A stretch of DNA of 13,905 bases from contig QIDW01000433.1 in assembly GCA_003230435.1 (NCBI GenBank), positions 1-13,905 on the forward strand, read 5' to 3'. The notes under the pieces were generated by a model. It was given only the letters and a program-made list of their open reading frames with translations, made no database searches and was not told the origin of the DNA. The position numbers and the translations under genes are program-made. The first letter of the stretch is position 1; each line of letters opens with the position of its first letter. The stretch comes from Acidimicrobiia bacterium (lineage in GTDB: Bacteria; Actinomycetota; Acidimicrobiia; Spongiisociales; ZC4RG35). Shown piece by piece: positions 1 to 6,763 of the stretch.

Positions 1-36
1 CGGCGGCGGCGGCCTGAATCCGGTCTGGAGATGACG

Positions 37-1065
37 ATGCGAGCTTTGGTAAAACATCCAGACGAGGTTGGCTTTCGGCTCGAAGAGATACCGACTCCCG
101 AGCCGGGACCCGACGAGGTATTGATCCAGGTTCACACCACCGGCATATGCGGGACTGATCTCCACATCTATGAGTGGGATGATTGGGCGCAAGCGACGAT
201 CCCGGCTCCCATGACCGTGGGACACGAGTTCTCTGGCTACATCACTGGTATCGGATCAAATGTCTCCGGCTTCATCGAAGGAGAATTGGTGAGTGCCGAA
301 GGCCACGTCGTCTGCGGGCACTGCCGTAACTGTCTGGCGGGTAGGAGGCACCTGTGTCAGCAACCCAAGGGCATCGGCGTGAGCATTCCGGGAGCGTTTG
401 CAGACTATCTGGTTGTCCCCAAGGGCAACGTCTGGCGTCACATCGAAGGCATCGAGCCTGAGATAGCGGCATTGTTCGATCCTTTTGGGAACGCGGTGCA
501 CACCGCCCTCAAGTTCCCTGTGCTGGGTGAGGATGTGCTCATTACGGGTGTCGGCCCAATTGGCCTCCTTGCCACCGCGGTCGTCAACCATGCAGGAGCA
601 AGGAATGTCGTGGCCACCGACATAAATCCTTTTCGTCTCGACCTGGCCAGGCGCATGGGGGCGAGTCGAGCCGTGGATGCTCGCACGGACGATCTTCAAC
701 AGGTCCAGAAGGATCTTGGGATGACGGAGGGCTTTGATGTGGCTCTCGAGATGTCAGGTAACCCACGGGCTCTCCAGGACATTCTCGATAACACCATTCA
801 TGGAGCGAATGTGGCCATTCTGGGGATTCCCTCCGAGCCGTTCGCAATCGACTGGTCGATCGTGATCTTCAACATGCTCAACCTCAAGGGCGTCTACGGC
901 CGTGAGATGTTCGACACCTGGTACAAGATGAACGTCCTGGTTCAGTCAGGACTCGACATTTCTCCGGTCATCACTCATCGTTTCGACGCCGAGGAGTACG
1001 AAGAAGCCTTTGTCGCTTTGCAAGGCAGCGAATCGGCAAAGGTGCTGCTCAACTGGTCGGACTAG
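37..1065 (+). CDS. tdh: L-threonine 3-dehydrogenase (zinc-dependent)
   Basis: This enzyme oxidises L-threonine to 2-amino-3-ketobutyrate with NAD+ in the cytoplasm, the first step of threonine conversion to glycine. The protein aligns along its whole length with the family I recall from E. coli (341 aa). Counting from the ATG at 37 (342 aa), it shows the catalytic-zinc Cys38 in CGTD, the GHE motif near residues 62-64, four structural-zinc cysteines at 93, 96, 99 and 107, FDPFGNAVHT near 147-156, the Rossmann motif GVGPIG near 171-176 and YGREMFDTWYK near the C-terminus. The ATG at 31 is also possible, but GGAG at 27-30 sits directly against it and is six bases from the ATG at 37, which also gives the family N-terminus (MRALVKH). 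A TGA at 15-17 may end an upstream gene, possibly kbl, in the same operon; too little is visible to say. The gene converges on the hydrolase at 1103. Confidence 0.96.
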   Translation: MRALVKHPDEVGFRLEEIPTPEPGPDEVLIQVHTTGICGTDLHIYEWDDWAQATIPAPMTVGHEFSGYITGIGSNVSGFIEGELVSAEGHVVCGHCRNCLAGRRHLCQQPKGIGVSIPGAFADYLVVPKGNVWRHIEGIEPEIAALFDPFGNAVHTALKFPVLGEDVLITGVGPIGLLATAVVNHAGARNVVATDINPFRLDLARRMGASRAVDARTDDLQQVQKDLGMTEGFDVALEMSGNPRALQDILDNTIHGANVAILGIPSEPFAIDWSIVIFNMLNLKGVYGREMFDTWYKMNVLVQSGLDISPVITHRFDAEEYEEAFVALQGSESAKVLLNWSD

Positions 1066-1102
1066 TCCCGGTTGAATCATGCCAGGCTCTTCGGACAGGG
1101 TA

Positions 1103-1912
1103 TTAGACGTGACTATCGATCCAGTCGACGATGTCTGAGACGACCTCGGGTCCCTCAGGCTCGTTCAGGATCTCGTGTCGCAAGCTCGGGTAGAGCTTGC
1201 GCTCGACACCTGGAAGAGATTCCAGGGATGCCGAGGACTGTGGGGGGACAACCGAGTCCAACCCTCCGTGGAGTACCAGCGTCGGCAGGTCAAGGTTGTC
1301 ACAGTTTGCGGCAACATCATCCATAGCCGCGAACAAAGCGGCACCGAGCCGGGTAGTGGACTTTGGGTGAACGAGCGGGTCAGCGAAGTATGCCTCTGCC
1401 ACCGCCGGGTCGCGTGACAGTTGCTCGCCTTTGAGGCCGTTGGGTAGGGACAGAGTGGGCACGACCTTGGCGACTACGGGTGCGATAGCTCTCTGCCATG
1501 CCGCCCCCCCAGCCAGGGCAGGAGCCGATACCACCACGAGATTAGGAGGAGGCCTGTCGCTGGTCGCATAACCGAGGACGAGATTGCCACCCATTGAGTG
1601 ACCCATCAGAACAACCGGGTGGCCTTGCTCCTTCGCCCACTCGACGTGGGTTTGAATTTGATCGTGGTAGCGGTTCCAGTCGTCTATGTCCCAGCGGTCC
1701 CCGCCACTGGCGCCCGCACCAATGAGGTCGAAAGACCGGACATGAAAACCGGCGTCGGACAAAAGCGAACCGGTTCTCTCGTATCGACCGGAGTGCTCGG
1801 CGAGTCCATGAACCAGTACGACGGTTGCCTTCGGTTCGTTGCTCGGGGCCCAGTCCCGGACCAACTCGGTGCCGATCGCCTGATGGGCAACTGGTTTGGC
1901 GACGCTCTCCAA
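1103..1912 (-). CDS. Alpha/beta hydrolase, monoacylglycerol lipase / lysophospholipase-like
   Basis: Probable serine esterase acting on monoacylglycerols or lysophospholipids. I chose the TTG at 1912 because AAAGGAG lies five bases upstream; this gives 269 aa. Longer starts (ATG at 1978) would overlap the previous gene and lack a ribosome site. In this numbering the fold shows the oxyanion-region HGLAEHSGRY near 35-44, the nucleophile elbow GHSMGG with Ser106, the acid Asp219 in GGLDSVVP, and His246 in LRHEILNEPE. The RHEI.NEPE block is typical of the monoacylglycerol lipase branch (Hydrolase_4). No signal peptide is visible, so it is likely cytoplasmic. It follows the flavin split-barrel gene by 28 bases and is the last gene of the minus-strand block. 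The family is clear; the exact substrate is not. Confidence 0.9.
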   Translation of the reverse strand: MESVAKPVAHQAIGTELVRDWAPSNEPKATVVLVHGLAEHSGRYERTGSLLSDAGFHVRSFDLIGAGASGGDRWDIDDWNRYHDQIQTHVEWAKEQGHPVVLMGHSMGGNLVLGYATSDRPPPNLVVVSAPALAGGAAWQRAIAPVVAKVVPTLSLPNGLKGEQLSRDPAVAEAYFADPLVHPKSTTRLGAALFAAMDDVAANCDNLDLPTLVLHGGLDSVVPPQSSASLESLPGVERKLYPSLRHEILNEPEGPEVVSDIVDWIDSHV

Positions 1913-1940
1913 TACCGCTCCTTTTCGGTGTCGGCCGATC

Positions 1941-2456
1941 CTAAGGACGGTTGTCAGCGAATGTGAATCGGGTGGCATCCTCCGGAAAGTGAGACCAGGC
2001 CAATCCCTTTGAGGGCCTCAGTATCCGAAGCCCCCCTGCTAGCTCGTCGTTCCAAGCGTCGCGCGGCGGGGCGTATCCGAGGTCGGCGTACTTGCGCACG
2101 AACTCCGCATACAAACGGTTGGCCAGGTCACCAACCACGGGAGATGACGGCTCCGATCGGCCGTAGAGGATGGTGGTTTCGGAGCCGCTTTCGAGATGAA
2201 GGGCACAAGCGGTGTTGGTTTGAAGATTGCGTACGTGGCGGGTCATGGGTGATCCGTCGTACCAGAAGGCTCCGTCGAGCCAGACTCCCCAACGAGGAAC
2301 AACGTGGGGTGTGCCCTCGGGCCGTGTCGTCGAGAGCCAATAGTGGAGTGATTCGATGAGACGAAGTTCGACCGTCACCCAGGAAAGAAGGGGCCCGTCG
2401 GGCTTCATTCCATAACCATCAGGCATCTCCGGTCGGTCCACGCGGGGACTGCTCAT
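1941..2456 (-). CDS. Pyridoxamine 5'-phosphate oxidase-like flavin/F420 split-barrel protein
   Basis: A 171-aa protein of the FMN/F420-binding split-barrel superfamily. Visible features are the N-terminal strands LSTTRPEGTPHVVPRWGVW (about residues 41-59), FWYDGSP (64-70), the basic patch MTRHVRNLQTN near 71-81, and the ALHLESG strand near 85-91. This is the usual arrangement of small PPOX proteins, which act as flavin or deazaflavin reductases or oxidases. The true PNPOx substrate residues are not evident, so vitamin B6 synthesis should not be assumed. The start is uncertain: ATG at 2456 has only a weak purine-poor leader, and ATGs at 2426 and 2408 are alternatives. An open frame continues upstream to 2639 but runs antisense-like into gcvT and is not protein-like there. 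It lies 64 bases after gcvT and 28 bases before the hydrolase. Confidence 0.82.
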   Translation of the reverse strand: MSSPRVDRPEMPDGYGMKPDGPLLSWVTVELRLIESLHYWLSTTRPEGTPHVVPRWGVWLDGAFWYDGSPMTRHVRNLQTNTACALHLESGSETTILYGRSEPSSPVVGDLANRLYAEFVRKYADLGYAPPRDAWNDELAGGLRILRPSKGLAWSHFPEDATRFTFADNRP

Positions 2457-2520
2457 GTCACAAGCGTGCGCAGAGGTTGGGTGTGGGGACCAGGTTGTGC
2501 ACACGCAACCGCTACTCGTG

Positions 2521-3570
2521 TCAGGGCTTGCGGAATGGAGGTGTGGCGAGCCGCCCCGGTACCCAACGGTCGCGGATCTCCACCTCGATGGAGTCCGTTT
2601 CCAAATCTGGTGGCGGTGAGATGTAGGCCATTCCCACACCGGTCCCCAGCATTGGGCTCATGTTGCCTGACGTCACATCGCCTTCACCACCTCCGGATGT
2701 TCGTATCTTGTATCCGTGGCGTGGTATCCCGCGATCCTGGAGAACGAATCCAGTCAGCCTTCTTCCCACACCATTCTCCTTTTGCTGAACCAGCGTTTCG
2801 CGGCCAACAAACTCGTGATCTAGGGACACTGCGAAGTTGAGCCCAGCCTCATAAGGGGTTGTCGTCTCATCGATATCCTCACCCCAAAGGGTAAGGCCGG
2901 CTTCGAGGCGGAGTGTGTCACGGGCGCCGAGACCGCACGGAGTGACTCCCGCTTCCACGAGGGACTCGGCCAGCTTCACGCCGGTATTGGGGTCGGTGCA
3001 GATCTCTCCGCCGGACTCCCCCGTATAACCAGTCCCCGCCATCGAGATGGTCCCCCCTTCCCACGCGGTTCGGCTCAGCCGGAACCGTCCGGGGACAGCT
3101 CCGAGTACGTCCTCGAATACCTCTTTCGCATCTGGTCCCTGGAGGGCGATCAACACTGTCGACATCTGTAGATCGGCCACCTCGCAGCCCGGCTGGGCTG
3201 CAAAGGCGTCCATGACCCTCTGCTGGTTGGCGGCATTGGGTAGAACCCAGAACTCATCTGGCGCCCACCACCAGATGATCATGTCATCGATTATCCCCCC
3301 GTTGTCATTGAGCATCATCGTGTATTGACAGCGACCTGGCTCGACGCGCTCGATGTCATTGCACAGCAGATTCCGGATAGCGTCGTGGGAACCGAGGCCA
3401 GTCAGTTCGAAACGCCCAAGGTGAGTGACGTCAAAGAAGCCGACAGAATCACGCACGGCGCGATGCTCGGCGAGAACAGATTCGTACTGCACCGGCATTT
3501 CCCAACCACCGAAATCGACGAAACGCGCTCCGAGTGCAGCGTTGGTTTGGTGCAGCGGTGAGCGATTCAT
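2521..3570 (-). CDS. gcvT: Aminomethyltransferase, glycine cleavage system T protein
   Basis: T protein takes the aminomethyl group from lipoylated H protein, releases ammonia and transfers the methylene to tetrahydrofolate. The 349-aa product from ATG 3570 has the family N-terminus (SPLHQ, then FVDFGGWEMPVQY at 17-29), HRAVRDSVGFFDVTHLGR near 36-53, NDNGGIIDDM near 88-97 with the catalytic-region Asp pair at 95-96, and GLGARDTLRLEAGLTLWG near 225-242. Upstream in-frame starts exist at 3585 (ATG) and 3606 (GTG), but the family consensus favours 3570, with GAGG nine bases upstream. The start lies inside a nested palindrome/direct-repeat region (3567-3598) that could control translation. It follows the nuclease-like gene by 16 bases. 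gcvH is in the same strand block about 5.5 kb upstream; gcvP is not in the window. Confidence 0.96.
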   Translation of the reverse strand: MNRSPLHQTNAALGARFVDFGGWEMPVQYESVLAEHRAVRDSVGFFDVTHLGRFELTGLGSHDAIRNLLCNDIERVEPGRCQYTMMLNDNGGIIDDMIIWWWAPDEFWVLPNAANQQRVMDAFAAQPGCEVADLQMSTVLIALQGPDAKEVFEDVLGAVPGRFRLSRTAWEGGTISMAGTGYTGESGGEICTDPNTGVKLAESLVEAGVTPCGLGARDTLRLEAGLTLWGEDIDETTTPYEAGLNFAVSLDHEFVGRETLVQQKENGVGRRLTGFVLQDRGIPRHGYKIRTSGGGEGDVTSGNMSPMLGTGVGMAYISPPPDLETDSIEVEIRDRWVPGRLATPPFRKP

Positions 3571-3598
3571 CCGATGAGGCCTCATCTCATCCGATGAG
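3567..3598. repeat. Nested direct repeat and palindrome over the gcvT start
   Basis: The 12-mer TCATCCGATGAG occurs at 3567-3578 and again at 3587-3598, exactly 20 bp apart. Each copy is nearly palindromic (TCATC/GATGA). Between and overlapping them, 3573-3586 is a perfect 14-bp palindrome GATGAGGCCTCATC. The stretch contains the stop codon of the upstream gene (3587-3589), the probable ribosome site (GAGG) and the start codon of gcvT (3568-3570). It could be a DNA operator with two half-turn-aligned sites, or an mRNA structure that occludes the gcvT ribosome site. No consensus for a known regulator or glycine riboswitch was recognised. Confidence 0.6.
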
Positions 3599-4024
3599 AC
3601 GCTCACCCCGGTCTTCCAGACGCACTATCTCGGGACGACCGGGTATCCGGGTGAGGGCGGCGGTCTCCTCGAGATGATCCGGTTCCTCGAGTCCGTATTT
3701 GACAACCAAATGGAGATAGTCGCGTTGGTAGAAAACTTTGCATCTGATGTCGGGGTGGATGGCCTGGAGACGGCGGACCTTCTTGTTCTTCTTGGTCACG
3801 AGTTTTTGGTTCATGGTCGTGATCTCGATGAACAAGTCATCGTCGGGAAGATAGAAGTCGGGCGTGAACCACTTGGTTGGCTCACCTTCTGAGTCGAACT
3901 CGATCGGAAAACTTCTGGGCTCGTAGTCCCATGGGACGCCATAGAAATCGAGAAGGAGGGCGAACTGCCGCTCACTGTTGTGGGCGAATTCAGTCTGATA
4001 TGCCGCGGGGCGGTCTGTGATCAG
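3587..4024 (-). CDS. Small PD-(D/E)XK nuclease-like protein with a non-canonical start
   Basis: A conserved-looking 144-145 aa protein whose frame has no ATG, GTG or TTG until 3835 (codon 64), yet whose sequence before that is clearly protein-like. I infer a start at CTG 4024, overlapping the TGA of merR, or ATC 4021. AGGAG lies four and seven bases upstream respectively. Counting from CTG: SERQFA with Glu18, LLLDFYGVPWDYEP at 23-36, FTPDFYLP with Asp56 at 53-60, FIEIT with Glu67 at 65-69, then a basic stretch TKKNKKVRRL at 77-86 and VFYQRDYL at 97-104. This Glu helix, PD, E-x-T/K order resembles the PD-(D/E)XK nuclease fold (DUF559 or TnsA-like cores), although Thr69 replaces the usual Lys. 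Nuclease activity is inference only. It sits between merR and gcvT and is probably co-transcribed and coupled to merR. Confidence 0.7.
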   Translation of the reverse strand: MITDRPAAYQTEFAHNSERQFALLLDFYGVPWDYEPRSFPIEFDSEGEPTKWFTPDFYLPDDDLFIEITTMNQKLVTKKNKKVRRLQAIHPDIRCKVFYQRDYLHLVVKYGLEEPDHLEETAALTRIPGRPEIVRLEDRGERLIG

Positions 4025-4494
4025 GGGGCTCCTGCCTTGGTAACCCCGGCGAATTCTGCATCCTCTGGAAATAGCTGGTGAATCGCTCCCTTGACCTCAT
4101 CCTGCACCGGCCCGATGGCGATACCGAAAACCCCCTGCCCCCTGCGGAAGACGTCGACGACCTCTTCTTCCGAGTGAGCGGCATAGATGGTCTGACCGTC
4201 GCTCAGCAGGGTGACGTCAGCCAACGGTTGATCGGAATCGAGTTGCTCCCTGAGAATCAAGACGGCCGAGCGGATCTTCTTGAGACTCATTCCGGCGTCG
4301 AGAAGTCTCTTGATCACTTTGAGTTGGACCACGTCCGTGAACGAGTAGAGCCTCTGTGAGCCCGAGCCACTCGCCTGCCGGAGCGCGGGGACGATCAGGT
4401 CCGTGCGAGCCCAATAATCAAGTTGGCGGTAGGTGATACCAACCAGCTTGCAGACTTGAGGCGCGCGGTAACCAAGTTCTCGCTCTTGCGTCAT
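4021..4494 (-). CDS. MerR-family transcriptional regulator (Rv1830 type)
   Basis: A 157-aa DNA-binding protein. Residues 7-50 form the MerR winged helix-turn-helix (YRAPQVCKLVGITYRQLDYWA, then the wing at SGSQRLYSF), followed by the dimerisation helix (DVVQLKVIKRLLDAGMSLKKIR) to about residue 85. The C-terminal part (LLSDGQTIYAAHSEEEVVDVFRRGQGVFGIAIG) matches the second MerR protein of the actinobacterial gcvH-garA-ftsR locus (Rv1830 in M. tuberculosis), linked to control of cell growth and division. It has none of the metal-binding cysteines of classical MerR: the single Cys15 lies in the helix-turn-helix. ATG 4494 has a strong ribosome site, GGAGG, five bases upstream. It has its own promoter (4536-4565) with a palindrome in the spacer, suggesting autoregulation, and its stop overlaps the presumed start of the nuclease-like gene. 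Confidence 0.92.
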   Translation of the reverse strand: MTQERELGYRAPQVCKLVGITYRQLDYWARTDLIVPALRQASGSGSQRLYSFTDVVQLKVIKRLLDAGMSLKKIRSAVLILREQLDSDQPLADVTLLSDGQTIYAAHSEEEVVDVFRRGQGVFGIAIGPVQDEVKGAIHQLFPEDAEFAGVTKAGAP

Positions 4495-4507
4495 TCAATC
4501 CTCCGGA

Positions 4508-4521
4508 TTACATGCTTGTAA
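4508..4521. promoter_or_regulatory. Inverted repeat TTACA-N4-TGTAA in merR leader
   Basis: A perfect inverted repeat with 5-bp arms (TTACA, four bases, TGTAA) lies between the merR promoter and its ribosome site, about 15-20 bp downstream of the expected transcription start. Its dyad form is typical of a dimeric regulator site. The binding protein cannot be named from sequence; the MerR proteins of this window are natural candidates. Confidence 0.45.
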
Positions 4522-4535
4522 CTCCGCCGATGGGA

Positions 4536-4565
4536 AAGCTAACGGGGATACCGTCGTTGTGTCAA
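4536..4565 (-). promoter_or_regulatory. Sigma-70-type promoter of merR with palindromic spacer
   Basis: Reading the minus strand, a perfect -35 box TTGACA (4565-4560) is followed by an 18-bp spacer (4559-4542) and a -10 box TAGCTT (4541-4536). Transcription should begin near 4529-4530, about 35 bases before merR. The spacer plus the first T of the -10 box (4558-4541) forms an imperfect dyad: AACG and CGTT arms with GGTATCC at the centre. MerR regulators characteristically bind spacer dyads in promoters with long spacing, so this is a good autoregulatory operator candidate. It would drive merR, the nuclease-like gene, gcvT and probably the two genes beyond. Confidence 0.7.
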
Positions 4566-4643
4566 CGTTTCCTGTGGAAAACTCTTGCGACGTGGTCTCG
4601 ACATTTTGACGATCGTCGGGGCTTTCGCCCACCCGAGCCCTGG

Positions 4644-5642
4644 TCAGGAAGTCGGTTGGACGATCCCGGCCGCCCGCTCCACCTGGTCTTTTGTCCCCAC
4701 TACCACTAGACGATCACCGGGACTGAGTGTGACATCGGCACCGGGATTGACCACCACTCGCTCCTCCCGGCCTTCCAGAGCGAGAATCAACGCTCCGCTG
4801 GATTGACGGATCCCCGACTCCTGAATGGTCTTGCCGGCAACATCGCATTCGTCGGCTATATCCAGCTCTTCGACTCGAAATTCAACCGGGCTGCCGGCGA
4901 CTACCACGTCGAAGATCTGCGCCAACCCGGGCTGCATTGCCATCAGCGCCAGCCGCTCCGCTCCTACCACCTGAGGCGCGACCACTGCGTCGGCGCCGGC
5001 GAGTAGCAGTTTCCTCTCTGACTCGAGCTCGGTCGCCCGGCAAACAACACGCACATCGGGTCGCAGCGCCTTGGCGGATAGAGCGATTACAAGATTGTCG
5101 GAGTCATCGGCAACACAAGCGATCACAGCCTTCGCATGGTCAATACCGGCAAGCTCGAGCACATCGTTGTGTGTCGCGTCACCTGTTATCACGACGGCAT
5201 CGGCCGCCCGGGCGGCTTCAACTCTCTCGGCTGAGGCTTCGATGACGACGACGTTTACACCTCTGGCTCGTAAATCTGACCAGGTTCCTTGTCCAACACG
5301 GCCGAACCCGCAGACGATGATGTGGTTTGTCGCCTTGGCAGCCTGGCTCTGCATTCGTCTCCGTCTCCGGTCGTCCCCGAGGTCCACGAGGTATTCAATG
5401 GACGCGATCGCAGTGTAGATGGCGACGCCGAAGCCGCTGATGACGATGAACATGGTCCAAAACTGGCCGCCGGTCGAAAGGTCGAACACTTCGCCGAAGC
5501 CAACGGTTGTGACGGTGATGACCACCATGTAGAGGGCATCGAGTACGGGAGCCCCTTCTATGACGACGTAGCCGATGGTGCCGAGAGCGAAAATGACTGC
5601 CAGGGCCTCGAGCCCGTAACCGATCCGTCGCCTCGGGTTCAC
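4644..5642 (-). CDS. Two-TM potassium channel with RCK (TrkA-N/TrkA-C) gating domains
   Basis: A 332-aa MthK-like channel subunit. TM1 spans about residues 11-28, the pore helix and selectivity filter TTVGFGE lie at 45-51, and TM2 spans about 62-85. After a basic linker (DDRRRRRM) comes the RCK N-domain, with Rossmann motif CGFGRVG at 111-117 and the nucleotide-ribose acidic residue Glu135, and then a TrkA-C domain (about 255-325, ending in SPGDRLVVVG). Four subunits would form a K+-selective pore gated by ligand binding to the cytosolic ring; the ligand (Ca2+, nucleotide or other) cannot be told. The start is GTG at 5642, overlapping the DUF151 stop by GTGA, with only a weak ribosome site, so translation is probably coupled. 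A K+ channel is not part of the canonical garA-ftsR locus that I know. Confidence 0.93.
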   Translation of the reverse strand: MNPRRRIGYGLEALAVIFALGTIGYVVIEGAPVLDALYMVVITVTTVGFGEVFDLSTGGQFWTMFIVISGFGVAIYTAIASIEYLVDLGDDRRRRRMQSQAAKATNHIIVCGFGRVGQGTWSDLRARGVNVVVIEASAERVEAARAADAVVITGDATHNDVLELAGIDHAKAVIACVADDSDNLVIALSAKALRPDVRVVCRATELESERKLLLAGADAVVAPQVVGAERLALMAMQPGLAQIFDVVVAGSPVEFRVEELDIADECDVAGKTIQESGIRQSSGALILALEGREERVVVNPGADVTLSPGDRLVVVGTKDQVERAAGIVQPTS

Positions 5643-6152
5643 TCCGACGGGTGGGAGTGGCCGCCGCCGAGGAAGTCCTCTACCGTCGCCTCCTCGAGGA
5701 ACTCACGGAAACGGGCCACCTCCTCCTCTTCGTCATCCTCTTCGAAGTGGACTCCTGCCTCTTCGAGGACTCCAGGAATGGTGAAGACAGGCGTACCAGT
5801 TCGGACCGCGAGCGCAATGGCATCAGATGGTCGTGACGAGATCTGGACCTCTTCGCCGGATACGTCGAGAGCAAGGTCGGCGTAGAAAACGGAGTCACGC
5901 ATCTCGGTGATCACCACTCGAACGGCGAGGGCGCCGACCGCATCGATAACAGATCGCATCAGGTCGTGGGTGAGAGGACGTGGGGGTTTTATTCCTTCGA
6001 GTGCGGTTTGCGGTGGCTTCGCTGGCACCGATCCAGATGGGAAGGTAACGAGATCCGTCCTTCTCGCGAAGCAGAACAATCGGCTGGTTGGAGGGCAACT
6101 CAACTCTCACGCCAACCACATCCATCGGGATCAGTTCACCGTTACCGGGCAT
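5639..6152 (-). pseudogene. DUF151 bifunctional nuclease, frameshifted (Rv1829-like)
   Basis: The gene is recognisable over its full length but is split between two frames. Frame 1 (6152 or the ATG at 6125, to about 6009) encodes MDVVGVRVELPSNQP, then SRYLPIWIGASEATA. Frame 2 (about 6004 to 5639) resumes with ALEGIKPPRPLTHDLM and continues with FYADLALD, SSRPSDAIALAVRTG and an acidic C-terminus (FEEDDEEEE) to a normal stop. In family members EATA is followed by three residues, such as I-A-L, before ALEG; here only four bases (6005-6008) separate the two alanine codons, so five bases seem to be missing. As read, frame 1 ends at 5895 after about 85 aa. The domain is conserved at this locus in actinobacteria and has been described as a nuclease domain. 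Either a genuine inactivating deletion or a sequence error is possible; both halves otherwise look under selection. Confidence 0.8.
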
Positions 6153-6191
6153 TGCACGAGGTTATCACTGGTGATGGGGAGCGTAGAGCGG

Positions 6192-6761
6192 TCAGGGGGA
6201 ATGAAGCCTCTTGGAGAGGACCTTGGGATCCTGGACGAAGGCTTCGATGTCCATTACCGCCCAGATCGATCGAAGGTTGCGATAGACACCTTGCCAATCC
6301 AGTCCGTATCCGACAAGGAACTCGTCGCCCACTTCGAATCCGCGGTATTCGATAGAAACATCTGTCACGCGTCGACGTGTCTTGTCGAAGAGGGCGGCGG
6401 TCGATACGGAGGCTGCTCCCCTGTCAGCCATCATTCTCCTCAGCACCTTCAACGTCAGCCCGGTGTCGACGATGTCTTCGACGATGACCACATTGCGATC
6501 GAGAACTGGTGTCGATAGATCCATGGCTATGCCGATTCGACCACTTTCGCCAAAACGATTCAGGCCCAGGAAATCGATCTCGCAGGGGACCGTGACATTG
6601 CGAACGAGATCCGCGGCAAAAAGCACCGATCCGGTCAGGATCACAACAAACAGCGGATCCCGCCCCTGGTAATCGTTGGAGATTGCCTCGCCCATCTCGA
6701 CCACCCTCGACTTCAGGTCAGCTTCGGTGATTACCTCGGTGGCGAATGGGTAGCTGGTCAT
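6192..6761 (-). CDS. hpt: Hypoxanthine phosphoribosyltransferase
   Basis: Purine salvage enzyme that converts hypoxanthine or guanine plus PRPP to IMP or GMP. The 189-aa product from ATG 6761 has the family layout: FVVILTGSVLFAADLVR near 38-54, the PRPP-binding loop VVIVEDIVDTGLT at 91-103 with Glu95, Asp96, Asp99 and Thr100, ALFDKTRRR near 123-131, and VGYGLDWQGVYRNL near 150-163, where Asp155 and the aromatic residue after it line the base pocket. GGAAG lies six bases before the ATG. A longer frame to 6809 would overlap dac and is unlikely. Only two bases separate it from the dac stop, so it belongs to the same transcript. In many other bacteria hpt is instead found next to tilS and ftsH. 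Confidence 0.96.
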   Translation of the reverse strand: MTSYPFATEVITEADLKSRVVEMGEAISNDYQGRDPLFVVILTGSVLFAADLVRNVTVPCEIDFLGLNRFGESGRIGIAMDLSTPVLDRNVVIVEDIVDTGLTLKVLRRMMADRGAASVSTAALFDKTRRRVTDVSIEYRGFEVGDEFLVGYGLDWQGVYRNLRSIWAVMDIEAFVQDPKVLSKRLHSP

Positions 6762-6763
6762 AT

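Noticed and set aside
1..17. Alanine-codon run ending in TGA, possibly the 3' end of an upstream gene such as kbl
   Set aside because: Only four codons are visible, the GCG/GCC run also reads as a CGG repeat, and there is no family-specific residue to identify.
3571..3606. Glycine riboswitch before gcvT
   Set aside because: Only 16 bases separate gcvT from the upstream gene and the conserved two-aptamer core is not present; the repeats there are too short.
5289..5885. Long plus-strand open frame of 198 codons opposite the channel and DUF151
   Set aside because: It is antisense to two well-supported genes, is rich in Asp/Ser with no domain pattern, and has no ribosome site.
5978..5992. Programmed +1 frameshifting in DUF151 at the CCC CCA proline codons
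   Set aside because: Family similarity in the second frame begins upstream of this site, at ALEG near 6004, so the frame change must occur earlier, where there is no slippery sequence.
6162..6173. ATCAC/GTGAT hairpin between hpt and DUF151 as a terminator
   Set aside because: A 5-bp stem with a two-base loop and no T run is too weak, and the genes look co-transcribed.
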